Origin: Planctomycetota bacterium
Lineage (GTDB): Bacteria > Planctomycetota > UBA1135 > UBA2386
Direction of reading: 5' to 3'
Assembly: GCA_014192625.1 (NCBI GenBank)
Contig: BJHM01000014.1
Location: 1-64,000 of the forward strand
DNA length: 64,000 nucleotides
Part shown: one piece after another, positions 8,127 through 17,021 of the stretch
How positions within the stretch are numbered: the first letter of the stretch is position 1
How the letters are laid out: each line of letters starts with the position of its first letter
The notes under the pieces: model-generated
What the model was told of the DNA's origin: nothing
Databases searched by the model: none
Seen by the model: the letters and a program-made list of their open reading frames with translations, nothing else
Made by a program: the position numbers and the translations under genes

Positions 8127-9913
8127 GCACCGAGCCAGACGATGACCTGGGCAAGCCGATCGGCCTCGGCTTCCTGCCACAACTGTGGCCATACGTTAGG
8201 CCCTATCGCCGCGCGTTCGCTGGCTGCCTTTTACTGCTTTTGGTCTCGTTCGTGCTCGAACTGATCGGCCCATGGCTGATGAAGCTTGCGATCGACGGGC
8301 CGATGGTCAACCTGACGCTCGACAGCGTCGAGCGTTCACACCAACTCTGGATTTACTCCGGCGGTTTCCTGCTCGTAACCGCGCTGGGCGCACTGATCGG
8401 ATACCTCTACGGCCAGGTAACGGCGTGGAATGGCCAGCGCGTCATCCGCGACGTTAGGCGATCGTTATTTGCGCATCTGCTGCAGGTCAGCTCTGCATTT
8501 CACGAGCGCAACCCCGCCGGCAAGTTGACCACGCGCGTTACGTCCGACGTTGAAAAACTCAACGAGCTGATCTCGACCGGTGTGCTGCAGAGCTTCTTCG
8601 ACTTGCTCAAAATCGGCGGCGTGATGGTCGCGCTGTTCGTGCTCGACCTGCGACTCGCGCTGTTCACGATCGCAACAACGCCGCTCGTGATCCTGCTCAG
8701 CATATTGTTCCGCCGCAACGCGCAGCGCGCCTACCGAGCCGTGCGCGGCAAGGTCGCGCTGCAGAATGCCTATACCGCCGAGGCCATTGGTGGCGTGTGC
8801 GCGACGCGCGCCTTCGGGCGTGAAGCGCAGGTGCAGAGTCGCTACCAACAACTGAATGCAGACACCGCAGATTCTTGGCGCGACACGGTGTTCCACTTCT
8901 CGGTGTTTTTCTCGCTGGTCGACTTCACGCTGCGCGCAACGACGATTGGCCTGCTGTGGTTTGGCGGTTCAGCCGTGCTGCGCGGCGAGGCCCTGCCGGG
9001 CCAGTTCATCCAGTTCTGGCTCTACTTCAACCTGCTCGCAGGACCAATCCGCGAACTAGGCGAGAAGTACAACGTGCTGCAGGAAGCGTTCGCAAGTTCG
9101 GAGCGCATCTTCAAGATCCTCGCCGAGCCAGTATTCCCAGCACCTGGCGGCAAGAACTTGGCGGCGGAGCGGACCGGCAGCTGCGAGATCGAGTTCCGCG
9201 CCGTCGATTTTGCCTATCGCAATGACCTGCCCATCTTGCAAACGGTTTCGTTCCGCGCAGGGCCCGGCCAGACGATCGCCATCATCGGTCCCACGGGCTC
9301 CGGCAAGTCGACCCTCCTGTCGCTGGTATCTCGCCTGCGCGATGTGACCGGTGGTGCGGTGCTGGTCGACGGCATCGACGTGCGCGACTGGGATGTGCGG
9401 GCGCTGCGAAACAGAGTTGCGGTCGTTGCGCAGGACCTGTTCCTGTTCTCCGGCACGATTGGCGACAACGTGCGACTGTTCGATCGCACGATCAGCGATG
9501 AGCGCGTGTGGCAGGCGCTCGAGCTTGCTTGCGCCGCCGATTTCGTGCGCGCTTTGCCGGGGGCGCTCGATGCCCAGGTGCAAGAACGCGGCGGGACGTT
9601 TAGCCAGGGCCAACGACAGTTGCTCGCCTTCGCCCGCGCGCTCGTGACCAACCCGTGCGTATTGGTCCTCGACGAAGCGACCGCGAGCATTGATTCTGCT
9701 ACCGAGGCGCGACTGCAACAAGCGCTCGCGGCGGCACTGCAATCGCGCACTGCGCTGATCGTCGCACACCGTTTGTCGACGGTGCGCGCGGCCGACTGCA
9801 TCCTCGTGCTCGAACGCGGCAACGTGGTCGAGGCTGGCCGACATGAGGCGCTGATTCAACAGGACGGTCACTACGCTCGCATGCTGCAAAGTCTCGCCTG
9901 CCCTGCGCCATGA
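8123..9913 (+). CDS. ABC exporter half, TM domain plus ATPase with altered signature
   Basis: A 596-residue partner of the preceding gene. Membrane helices fill residues about 20-320. The ATPase has Walker A GPTGSGKST near 388 and Walker B CVLVLDEATASID near 512 with the catalytic Glu present. Its signature motif near 493 is FSQGQRQ instead of LSGGQ. The first subunit has Asp in Walker B but a normal signature. The pair should therefore form one good and one degenerate ATP site, the hallmark of heterodimeric type IV exporters. The start overlaps the upstream stop (ATGA), and its own stop overlaps the protease-like lipoprotein gene by 4 bp, so the three genes form one operon. Confidence 0.95.
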   Translation: MSTEPDDDLGKPIGLGFLPQLWPYVRPYRRAFAGCLLLLLVSFVLELIGPWLMKLAIDGPMVNLTLDSVERSHQLWIYSGGFLLVTALGALIGYLYGQVTAWNGQRVIRDVRRSLFAHLLQVSSAFHERNPAGKLTTRVTSDVEKLNELISTGVLQSFFDLLKIGGVMVALFVLDLRLALFTIATTPLVILLSILFRRNAQRAYRAVRGKVALQNAYTAEAIGGVCATRAFGREAQVQSRYQQLNADTADSWRDTVFHFSVFFSLVDFTLRATTIGLLWFGGSAVLRGEALPGQFIQFWLYFNLLAGPIRELGEKYNVLQEAFASSERIFKILAEPVFPAPGGKNLAAERTGSCEIEFRAVDFAYRNDLPILQTVSFRAGPGQTIAIIGPTGSGKSTLLSLVSRLRDVTGGAVLVDGIDVRDWDVRALRNRVAVVAQDLFLFSGTIGDNVRLFDRTISDERVWQALELACAADFVRALPGALDAQVQERGGTFSQGQRQLLAFARALVTNPCVLVLDEATASIDSATEARLQQALAAALQSRTALIVAHRLSTVRAADCILVLERGNVVEAGRHEALIQQDGHYARMLQSLACPAP

Positions 9914-10776
9914 AATATCCCGTTCATGCGATGCTGATTGCCGGACTGCTGCTCGGCGGTTGCGCGGTGCAGCGTTTTGGCGCGAGCGCGATGCTGATGC
10001 CGCCGGAGGGCACGGAACTGCCGATCCACGTGCGTGCGGGGTTGTTCCTGTTGCCAACTCACTTTGCTGGCGACCCAGAGGAACATTGGCTGTTGCTCGA
10101 CACCGGTACCGACCGCGCGCTGCTCGATGTGCGCCTCGCAGCGTCGCTGGGGCTAAAACTTGGCAGCCGCACCGCGATCATCGCTGCGACCGGCTCAGAA
10201 GTAAGCGCACAACTCTTGCCACCCTTGCCGAGCCTCCGCATGGGCAGCGTCATCTTCCACAACGTCGAGGCGGCGGCGATGGACCTGCAAACGCTCCGCG
10301 ACAACACCATGCTGCCAATCGAAGGCATCCTCGGCTGCGATCTGTTCCGCAACTGCCTGTTGGAGATTGATGTCGCTGGCCGCCGGGTAAGCCTTCGCCC
10401 GCTCTCAATGCTGCCCGACGAGCCGCCAATTTATTTCACCAGTCGAGTGCCGGTCGTCCAAGCATCGTTCGCGGGAAAACCAATCGAGATCTTGATCGAC
10501 ACCGGCTTCCAATCGCTGCTCGCGCTGCCGAGTGAGGCAAGCATCACTTGGCGAATGCGTCCCCGCCGCACTGGCGAACTCGCCACTCTGGATGGCAAAG
10601 CCGAACATGGCAGCGGCCGCGCGCAGGGCGAACTGCGCCTTGGCAGCCTGAGCTTTATGGACCCGTGGGTCACGCTCACAAAGGGGCAGCCAAAGCTCGG
10701 CCTGCGGGCATTGCGCAACAGCCTTTTTACGCTCGACGCAGCAGGTGGCAGGGTCTGGATTGGCCTGCGCCGCTAA
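9910..10776 (+). CDS. Lipoprotein with two retropepsin-like DTG motifs
   Basis: A 288-residue protein. MKYPVHAMLIAGLLLGGC is a lipoprotein signal with lipobox LGGC (Cys 18). Two aspartic-protease-type motifs follow: LLLDTGTDRALLD near residue 62 and ILIDTGFQSLLALP near residue 196. Each is in a hydrophobic-hydrophobic-DTG setting, so one chain could supply both active-site loops as in pepsin, whereas bacterial retropepsin-like proteins often carry a single motif and dimerise. It overlaps the ABC exporter gene by 4 bp. I infer a periplasmic membrane-anchored peptidase or peptide-binding protein working with the exporter. Catalysis is not proven, because DTG folds without activity exist. Confidence 0.8.
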   Translation: MKYPVHAMLIAGLLLGGCAVQRFGASAMLMPPEGTELPIHVRAGLFLLPTHFAGDPEEHWLLLDTGTDRALLDVRLAASLGLKLGSRTAIIAATGSEVSAQLLPPLPSLRMGSVIFHNVEAAAMDLQTLRDNTMLPIEGILGCDLFRNCLLEIDVAGRRVSLRPLSMLPDEPPIYFTSRVPVVQASFAGKPIEILIDTGFQSLLALPSEASITWRMRPRRTGELATLDGKAEHGSGRAQGELRLGSLSFMDPWVTLTKGQPKLGLRALRNSLFTLDAAGGRVWIGLRR

Positions 10777-10824
10777 GGCAGCGCCGTGATAAAATCTAGG
10801 CGCAGCACCACTGCTACAGGACCA

Positions 10825-10866
10825 CTGCTGCAGCAAGTCTGCTGCAGCAAGTCTGCTGCAGCAAGT
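10825..10866. repeat. Three perfect 14-bp tandem palindromic units
   Basis: CTGCTGCAGCAAGT is repeated perfectly at 10825, 10839 and 10853. Each unit holds the 10-bp palindrome TGCTGCAGCA, so identical palindromes recur every 14 bp. The array lies in the 142-bp gap between two converging genes (stops at 10776 and 10919). It may be a bidirectional terminator-like structure or a simple slippage repeat. Flanking sequence contains further decayed CTGCTACAGG and CATGCTGTAG fragments. Confidence 0.9.
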
Positions 10867-10918
10867 CATGCTGTAGTACGAGCAGCGGCATGTGTAGATG
10901 AGCACGCCCAACCGCCAA

Positions 10919-12028
10919 TCACTGCATCGAAAGGCCAGCCTGTACCGGTCCCGTCAACGACTTCAGGAACGCGACAATCGAAGCGACCTCCTCGTCCTTG
11001 ATCTCCTTGTTGGCCTGCACGCGGGCCATGATCTTTACCATTTCCTCAAGCGTGGCCACCGACCCATCGTGCATGTATGGCGCCGTCTTCTCGACGTTCA
11101 GCAGGGACGGCACCTTGAACACAAACTTGTCCTTCTCATCCTTGGTGATCAAAAAGCGGCCTTCGTCCTTGGTCGCATAGGCCTGCTTCGTGCCGAGCTT
11201 CTGATACATGTGCCCACCGACCAGGCGAGTGGTGTGACACTCCGTGCAACCGACCTCGATGAAGGTCTTGAGGCCCCACTTCTGCTCAGTCGTCAAAGCT
11301 GACTGCTTGCCGTCCAGATACTCGTCGAACGGCGACTTGGTGACCAACGTGCGCGAAAATGCGCCGACCGCCTTTTGGAAGTTACTCGCGCTCACCGGCT
11401 CAGCTTCGCCAGGGAAAGCCAAAGCAAATGCAGCGACGAGTGAAGGCTTTGCTTTCATCTTCGCCACAAGTGCAGCCTCGTCCTTCAATCCATGCTCAAT
11501 CGGGTTGAGCACTGGCCCGATGGCCTGATCTTCGATGGTCGCGGCGCGCCCATCCCAAAACTGCACAAACTGACGGGACGCATTGATCACGGTCGGCGTG
11601 TTGCGGCCACCCCGCTGGCCATCGGAGCCTTCCGAAGTCGCCTTATTATCCACGCCATAGTTGCTGAGGCTGTGGCAGGAAGCGCAGCTGAGGTTGTCGT
11701 TCCTGCTCAACGACTTCTCATGAAAAAGCAACTTGCCGAGCGCGACCTTCTCGGCCGTGACCTTGTTGTCACTGGCCGGTGCCGCTGGCTCACCACTGAA
11801 GTAGGCCTGCACCTGCACGCCATCAATCTTTGGCGGCAACGTGGGCTTCTTCACGGCGGGTTGCTGGGCCACCGGCGCTACGGGATTGGCTGGCGCCGGA
11901 TTGGCCGCCGGTTGCGCAACGGGAGTTTCGGACTTTGAAGTGTTGGTGGCAGACGCGTCGCCACACGCAGTGAATACTAACGGGAAGGCGATCGCGAGAG
12001 CGACCGTTGCGAACAAAGGAGTGTGCAT
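10919..12028 (-). CDS. Dihaem cytochrome c peroxidase (CcpA/MauG family) lipoprotein
   Basis: The start at 12028 gives MHTPLFATVALAIAFPLVFTAC, a lipoprotein signal with lipobox FTAC, and a 369-residue product. A Pro/Ala/Val-rich linker precedes the catalytic region. Two c-type haem motifs are visible, CASCH near residue 113 and CTECH near 261, spaced as in bacterial dihaem peroxidases. The sequences KLLFHEKSLSRN and MHDGSVATLEEMV are also typical of the family. Such enzymes reduce hydrogen peroxide in the periplasm with electrons from small cytochromes or cupredoxins. The gene converges on the exporter operon and is divergent from maf (75 bp between starts). Confidence 0.93.
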   Translation of the reverse strand: MHTPLFATVALAIAFPLVFTACGDASATNTSKSETPVAQPAANPAPANPVAPVAQQPAVKKPTLPPKIDGVQVQAYFSGEPAAPASDNKVTAEKVALGKLLFHEKSLSRNDNLSCASCHSLSNYGVDNKATSEGSDGQRGGRNTPTVINASRQFVQFWDGRAATIEDQAIGPVLNPIEHGLKDEAALVAKMKAKPSLVAAFALAFPGEAEPVSASNFQKAVGAFSRTLVTKSPFDEYLDGKQSALTTEQKWGLKTFIEVGCTECHTTRLVGGHMYQKLGTKQAYATKDEGRFLITKDEKDKFVFKVPSLLNVEKTAPYMHDGSVATLEEMVKIMARVQANKEIKDEEVASIVAFLKSLTGPVQAGLSMQ

Positions 12029-12102
12029 GCCGATAACTATGGTGCGCCTTCTAGTGGCACGCAACCTTGCCAAGCGGCCCTTCACCGATGAAATTCGGCA
12101 TT

Positions 12103-12681
12103 ATGTCAAACCTTATCCTTGCTAGCTCTTCGCCGTATCGACGCGACTTGCTGGCGCGGCTCGGTATTCAGTTTGAATGCGTGACACCTGATGTTGACGA
12201 AGCCGCCGAACGGCTCTCGACGAAAGACCCCGTGGCGCTAGCCCGGTCACTGGCCCTGAAGAAGGCACAGGTAGTCGCCGCACTGCACAAGAAGGCCATC
12301 GTGATTGGCGGCGACCAAGTGATCGCGCTCGACGACGAAGTGCTCGGCAAGCCCGGCACCGAGGCCGCGGCAAAACTACAACTCGCCCGCCTCGCCGGCC
12401 GTGAGCACGCGGTCATCACGGCGTTAGCGGTAGTACGCGGCAACGAAGTCGAGGAGTTTGCCGACGTGGCGATGATCCGCATGCGCCCGCTCTCGACTGC
12501 AGAGATCGCACGCTACGTTGCGCTGGATAAACCACTCGACTGCGCCGGCTCCTACAAAATCGAATGCGCCGGCATCGCGCTGCTTGAGCGCATCACCTCA
12601 AGCGATCAGTCAGCGATCACCGGGATGCCGATGCTGCGCTTGTGCGAAGTATTGCGTCAGTTCGGGCTGCAAGTGCCGTAG
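12103..12681 (+). CDS. maf: Maf-family nucleoside triphosphate pyrophosphatase
   Basis: A 192-residue protein from the ATG at 12103; an ATG at 12088 in the same frame is also possible. The N-terminus NLILASSSPYRRDLLARLGI matches the Maf phosphate-binding motif. VIGGDQVIALDDEVLGKP holds the catalytic Asp region, and the C-terminus has YKIECAGIALLERITSSDQS. The YRRDLL and GDQV wording is closest to the YceF subgroup, which removes non-canonical or 7-methylated nucleotides (m7GTP). It acts in the cytosol as a house-cleaning hydrolase. It is not obviously in an operon and converges on the SanA-like gene. Confidence 0.92.
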   Translation: MSNLILASSSPYRRDLLARLGIQFECVTPDVDEAAERLSTKDPVALARSLALKKAQVVAALHKKAIVIGGDQVIALDDEVLGKPGTEAAAKLQLARLAGREHAVITALAVVRGNEVEEFADVAMIRMRPLSTAEIARYVALDKPLDCAGSYKIECAGIALLERITSSDQSAITGMPMLRLCEVLRQFGLQVP

Positions 12682-12798
12682 CAAAGGGGTGAAAAAACCA
12701 TCCCGCCGGCACCGGCTTTGGGTTGGCGATCCGGACGCGCGGGCGATGCGGACGATGCGAACGAGAGCTATCGAGCGACCGCCTGCTTGCGTGCTGGA

Positions 12799-13446
12799 TC
12801 ACTCACAGCCCTGACCGCGACGGTGGAGCACCTCGATGTCAAACCACGCGACAAGGCGTGCCAACGGTTCGCGCAGCGCATTGCGGCATCGTGTTGCCCA
12901 CGTGTAGTGGACTCGTTCGTTGGCTACTACGCCGATCGCAGGGAGGCCGCGGTTGCGCGACAGATACAGCGCGCGCGGCAAATGAAAGTCGTTGGTGACA
13001 ACAATTGCCGTGCGCACGGAAAAGATCACCGCAGCACGGTCGATCGAGTCGAGCGTGCGCAGGCCAAGCGGGTCGTCAACCAGCACCTTTTCGGGCACCC
13101 CAGCCGCTTCGAGATACCGTCGCATCGCCGCCACTTCGTTCTCGCCGAGACCGCCAGTGCCGCGGCCACTGAGCAGCACGCGCCTGGCCGCACCCCGCTG
13201 CCAGAGAAGCAGCGCGGTGTCGAGCCGATCGCGCAGCAAGTCGTAGGGCGTGCCATCGGCATGAATGCGCGCGCCAAGCACCAGCAGTGCATCGCAAACT
13301 GGCACAGCCTCGACTGAAAACACCGCGCCTGCAGCTGCGGCACCAACGTGCAGATACACGAGGCCGCACGCTAGCCCGGCTGCAAACAGGCAGCCGAGCA
13401 GCCAACGCTTCACACTTCGCCAGCTTTGCAGAAAAAGCCCGGACAC
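12799..13446 (-). CDS. SanA/YdcF-like DUF218 membrane protein
   Basis: A 215-residue protein from a GTG start at 13446. An N-terminal transmembrane helix (residues about 14-35) anchors a periplasmic DUF218 domain. Family features are DALLVLGARIHADGTPYDLLRDRL, VLLSGRGTGGLGENEVAAM and the central TNDFHLPRALYLSR. It lacks further helices, so it is like E. coli SanA rather than ElyC. Members affect envelope integrity and vancomycin exclusion, but their reaction is unresolved. It is divergent from the GDT1-like gene. About 117 bp separate it from the maf stop; that gap contains only imperfect GGCGATGCGGAC-like repeats near 12724-12760. Confidence 0.88.
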   Translation of the reverse strand: MSGLFLQSWRSVKRWLLGCLFAAGLACGLVYLHVGAAAAGAVFSVEAVPVCDALLVLGARIHADGTPYDLLRDRLDTALLLWQRGAARRVLLSGRGTGGLGENEVAAMRRYLEAAGVPEKVLVDDPLGLRTLDSIDRAAVIFSVRTAIVVTNDFHLPRALYLSRNRGLPAIGVVANERVHYTWATRCRNALREPLARLVAWFDIEVLHRRGQGCE

Positions 13447-13614
13447 CGCTGTTTTTTACCATCGCCCTGCGGCTCACGCGACGGCTCATTACTTGGATTT
13501 GGTGACTGCCAAAAAGCTATCCCGCAGTGCAGCCTGCAATCGGACTGCGCAGCGAAGCCGCGCTTTGCAAGGCGCACGACTGCGACCGGCAAATCGCTTT
13601 GCTACGATGTTGCA

Positions 13615-13887
13615 ATGGATTGGAAAATCTTCGGGACGGTCTTCGCCACCGTGTTCCTCGCCGAATTGGGCGACAAAACGCAACTCGCAACCATGACTTT
13701 TGCCGCCAACGGCCAAGTCTCGAAATGGACGATATTCGTCGGCTCTGCCGCAGCATTGGTGGTGTCTTCGGCGATCGGCGTGATCGCTGGCCAGGCGATC
13801 ACCACCGTGATCAGCGAGAAAGTTTTGCACTGGGCGGCAGGGATCGGCTTCATCGCGATTGGCATCTGGACGCTGCTGAAATCCTGA
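13615..13887 (+). CDS. Half-size GDT1/TMEM165 (UPF0016) cation transporter
   Basis: A 90-residue protein with three hydrophobic segments (about 5-28, 38-60 and 68-88). The first carries FLAELGDKTQLATM, the E-x-G-D-K-T signature of the UPF0016 family. The ATG at 13615 gives MDWKIFGTVFATVFLAELGD with no extra leader. Family members transport manganese or calcium. Full-length versions have two such halves, so this copy must act as a homo-oligomer or pair with another half encoded elsewhere; no second half adjoins it. The upstream 168 bp, shared divergently with the SanA-like gene, showed no convincing manganese riboswitch by eye. Confidence 0.9.
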   Translation: MDWKIFGTVFATVFLAELGDKTQLATMTFAANGQVSKWTIFVGSAAALVVSSAIGVIAGQAITTVISEKVLHWAAGIGFIAIGIWTLLKS

Positions 13888-14219
13888 CCGCTCCCCTAGG
13901 GACGCAAGGACGCAACGCTACATTTGGCGCGGCATGCGGTCGTTGCCAACGGCACGAGTAGCGCCCATCCCAACGCGCTGATGGGCCCTTCGCTGCGCGC
14001 TGCCGCATTGCCGAACGGTAGCGTCAAGGCGGCCGACCAATGCACTCGCGTGCGTGGTGCTTTTCGACCAGCGCAGTGACCCCGTTCCAACAATAACCTT
14101 CGCTCTGCCCCAAACCCCCGTTGACTGTCTGGCCGCAGCGAAGACAATCCTCCGCCCAATTTGCCGAACAGCATTCGGCCAACGCGCCAACGCGCCGCAG
14201 AACAGCAGACTGTGTCATC
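13888..14219. other. Intergenic stretch before typA, no gene seen
   Basis: This 332-base gap has no convincing ORF on either strand. A short inverted repeat, GCCCAT(12 nt)ATGGGC, lies near 13963-13986 and could end the upstream transcript. No recognisable RNA gene or promoter motif stands out. The frame upstream of typA stays open from 14121, but the family's N-terminus begins at 14220. Confidence 0.5.
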
Positions 14220-16055
14220 ATGCAGAGGAACATTCGTAACGTTGCCATCATCGCCCACGTCGACCACGGCAAAACCACGCTGGTCGACGGACTGCTCAGG
14301 CAGACCGGCACATTCCGCGACAACCAGGCGGTCGGCGAATGCGTGATGGACAGCAACGAGCTCGAGAAGGAGCGCGGCATCACGATTCTGGCCAAGAATA
14401 CGGTCGTCGACTACCTCGGGGTCCGCATCAATATCATCGACACCCCAGGCCACGCCGACTTCGGCGGTGAGGTCGAGCGCGTGCTGTCGATGGCCGACGG
14501 CGTGCTACTGCTGGTCGATGCTGCGGAAGGCCCGATGCCGCAGACCCGGTTCGTTTTGGCGAAGGCCTTTAGCCACCACCTAAAGCCGATCGTCGTCGTC
14601 AACAAAGTCGACAAGGCGGACGCGCGTCCGGAGGAAGTCGTGAACGAGATCTTCGATCTGTTCATCGACCTCGACGCTGACGAGGCGGCGCTGGAGTTCC
14701 CGGTGTTCTACGGTTCTGGCCGTCAGGGCTGGATGACTTCCGACCTCGCCGCAGCTAGGCAGGGCGGAGAAGGCAAGGACCTAAAAACGCTGTTCGACGC
14801 GATCCTGTCGCACATCCCAGCCCCCGCCGACGACCCGAACGGCAGCCTGCAATTTCGCGTCACGACGCTCGACTGGAGCGACTACGTGGGCCGCATCGCC
14901 ATCGGCCGTGTGCACCGCGGCACGATGAAGTCCACCTCCCGCGTGATGCACATCTCGCGCACCGGCAAACAGAAAGAGGTCTCGGTGCGCGGCGTTCTAG
15001 GCTTTTCCGGCCTTGGCCGCGAAGAGAAGAAAGAGGTGCTGGCTGGCGACCTGTGCGCGATCTACGGCATCGAAGCCATCGAGATCGGCGACACCGTCAG
15101 CGCAGTGGATCAGCCAGAGGCGATGCCAGTGATCGCCATCGACGAGCCGACCATGTCGATCGTCATGCGCGTCAACGATGCGCCCTTCGCAGGTAGAGAC
15201 GGCGGCAAGTTCCTCACCTCGCGCCATCTGCGCGAACGCCTAGAAAAGGAGCAGCGCGTCAACGTTGCCCTGCGCGTCGAGCCAGGCGACACCGCCGACT
15301 GCTTCACTTTGTCAGGCCGTGGCGTGATGCACTTAGGCTTCCTGCTCGAGACGATGCGCCGCGAGGGCTTCGAGTTCTCGGTCGCAAAGCCCCACGTGCT
15401 CTACAAGGAAGAAAACGGCGAGCGGCTGGAGCCAATCGAATATCTCACGGTCGACGTGCCAGCAGTGGCAGTCGGCAAGGTCATAGAAATCCTTGGCACT
15501 CGCAAGGCGGAGCTTTTGAAGATGGATCGCAAGGGCACGTTCACGCGCCTTGAGTTTACGGTGCCGGCGCGCGGCCTGATCGGCGTGCGCAGCCGCCTGC
15601 TCAATGCGACCGCCGGTGAGGCGACGATGCACCACGTCTTCCACGGCTACGGCACCCACCGCGGCAACATCGAAGAACGCACCGCGGGCGTTTTGATCTC
15701 GATGGCTGGTGGCTCGGTCACCTTCTACGCACTCGACGGCTTGCGCGACCGCGGCACGTTCTTCGTGCCAGAAGGCACCGAGGTATACGAGGGCATGGTG
15801 GTCGGAGAAAACTGCAAGGACAACGACCTGTGCGTCAACTTGTCGCGCGAAAAGAAGGCGACCAACGTTCGCAGTTCGACCAAGGAAACGTTCGTGAAAA
15901 TGCCACCGCCGCGCGTGTTCGGCGTCGAAGACAGCCTCGAATACGTGGCGGAAGATGAGCTAATCGAGATCACGCCAAAGAGTATCCGCATGCGCAAGCT
16001 CTACCTGAAAGAAGCCGACCGCAAACGCCATGGCCGCCAGCGGGAAACGGTCTGA
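14220..16055 (+). CDS. typA: Ribosome-associated GTPase TypA/BipA
   Basis: A 611-residue translational GTPase. I chose the ATG at 14220 because [20 protein letters not shown] is the normal family N-terminus. G1 is AHVDHGKTT, switch II is [14 protein letters not shown] and G4 is [12 protein letters not shown]. Domains II and III, and a C-terminal domain containing [20 protein letters not shown] and [13 protein letters not shown], follow in the usual order and length. BipA binds the 70S ribosome and supports 50S assembly and stress or cold adaptation. The gene lies 107 bp upstream of rnc on the same strand. Confidence 0.98.
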   Translation: MQRNIRNVAIIAHVDHGKTTLVDGLLRQTGTFRDNQAVGECVMDSNELEKERGITILAKNTVVDYLGVRINIIDTPGHADFGGEVERVLSMADGVLLLVDAAEGPMPQTRFVLAKAFSHHLKPIVVVNKVDKADARPEEVVNEIFDLFIDLDADEAALEFPVFYGSGRQGWMTSDLAAARQGGEGKDLKTLFDAILSHIPAPADDPNGSLQFRVTTLDWSDYVGRIAIGRVHRGTMKSTSRVMHISRTGKQKEVSVRGVLGFSGLGREEKKEVLAGDLCAIYGIEAIEIGDTVSAVDQPEAMPVIAIDEPTMSIVMRVNDAPFAGRDGGKFLTSRHLRERLEKEQRVNVALRVEPGDTADCFTLSGRGVMHLGFLLETMRREGFEFSVAKPHVLYKEENGERLEPIEYLTVDVPAVAVGKVIEILGTRKAELLKMDRKGTFTRLEFTVPARGLIGVRSRLLNATAGEATMHHVFHGYGTHRGNIEERTAGVLISMAGGSVTFYALDGLRDRGTFFVPEGTEVYEGMVVGENCKDNDLCVNLSREKKATNVRSSTKETFVKMPPPRVFGVEDSLEYVAEDELIEITPKSIRMRKLYLKEADRKRHGRQRETV

Positions 16056-16162
16056 CCGGCGAAGGCAACATTCGCCGCACGGTGACTTTGGAAACACCTG
16101 GCGGCGTAACTCTTGGGCTGGCACATTCCGCTAGGGCAACTTAGCCTTCGATACCTGTCGCC

Positions 16163-16900
16163 ATGCCCCTCCCCGACCGCGCACAACCAACCCGCGATGC
16201 ACGCCGCCGCATGCTGCGCGCGCTGCAAAAAGACTTGGGTTATGAGTTTGAAGAACTCAACCTGCTTGATCGCGCGTTGACGCACGCGTCGCTTGGCAAT
16301 GAAGGCAAACTCAACTACGAGCGGCTGGAGTTTCTCGGCGACGCATTCCTCAACTTCGCCGTCGCTGACGCATTATTCCAGAAGGTGCCGGAGATCCCGG
16401 TCGGCGAACTGACGGAGACGCGCGCCACGCTCGTCAGCCGCAAACCGCTCGCTCTCATTGCCCGCAAGCTCGATTTGATGCACTACCTTGAGGTCGGCAA
16501 GGGCATGTGCGACCAAGACCTCAAGAGCGAGCGCATCCTCGCGGACCTGGTCGAGGCGGTGCTCGGCGCGATTTATATCGACGGCGGCGTGCGGCCCGCG
16601 CGCACCTTCGTCCGCAATCATGTGATGCCAAACCTCCTGCCGGTAGAGGACCCCGCTGTCGAGTTGGCCAAGGACTCGAAGACCGCGCTGCTGCACTTTT
16701 GCCAGCGACACAAGCTGGGCCAGCCAAAGTATGAGTTGATCGAGACGAGCGGCAAGCAGCACGAGCAACTGTTTCGCATTGCGGCGCGCCTGCAAGACCA
16801 GCGTTCAGCCGAAGGCGAAGGTCTGAACAAGCGCACCGCTGAAAAAGCTGCCGCCGCGAACTTGCTGCAGAAACTCCGCAATGACGGGAAGCCACTCTAG
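16163..16900 (+). CDS. rnc: Ribonuclease III
   Basis: A 245-residue enzyme that cuts double-stranded RNA in rRNA and mRNA processing. The catalytic domain (residues about 15-160) shows the signature NYERLEFLGDAFLNFAVADA and the second acidic cluster DLVEAVLGAIYIDGG. The double-stranded RNA-binding domain (about 172-240) begins ALLHFCQRHKLGQPKYELI and ends NKRTAEKAAAANLLQKL. Both domains are of normal length. It follows typA on the same strand and precedes kup by about 120 bp. Confidence 0.97.
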   Translation: MPLPDRAQPTRDARRRMLRALQKDLGYEFEELNLLDRALTHASLGNEGKLNYERLEFLGDAFLNFAVADALFQKVPEIPVGELTETRATLVSRKPLALIARKLDLMHYLEVGKGMCDQDLKSERILADLVEAVLGAIYIDGGVRPARTFVRNHVMPNLLPVEDPAVELAKDSKTALLHFCQRHKLGQPKYELIETSGKQHEQLFRIAARLQDQRSAEGEGLNKRTAEKAAAANLLQKLRNDGKPL

Positions 16901-17021
16901 TCATGTGCAGTGCGGCAGCAGCCTTTCTTGACTTAGATCCCTCCGGTTCCGCGTGTGTATTTTACCCAGCACGGACAGACAGCAGCGTCTCGCCATCCCT
17001 TTCACTAGCATCAGCGCCTCG

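Noticed and set aside
13447-13614. Manganese (yybP-ykoY) riboswitch upstream of the GDT1-like gene
   Set aside because: I could not find the paired conserved loops of that riboswitch. A covariance-model scan would settle it.
16928-16963. Sigma-70 promoter for kup (TTGACT and TGTATT)
   Set aside because: The spacing between the two boxes is about 22 bp, too long for a normal promoter.
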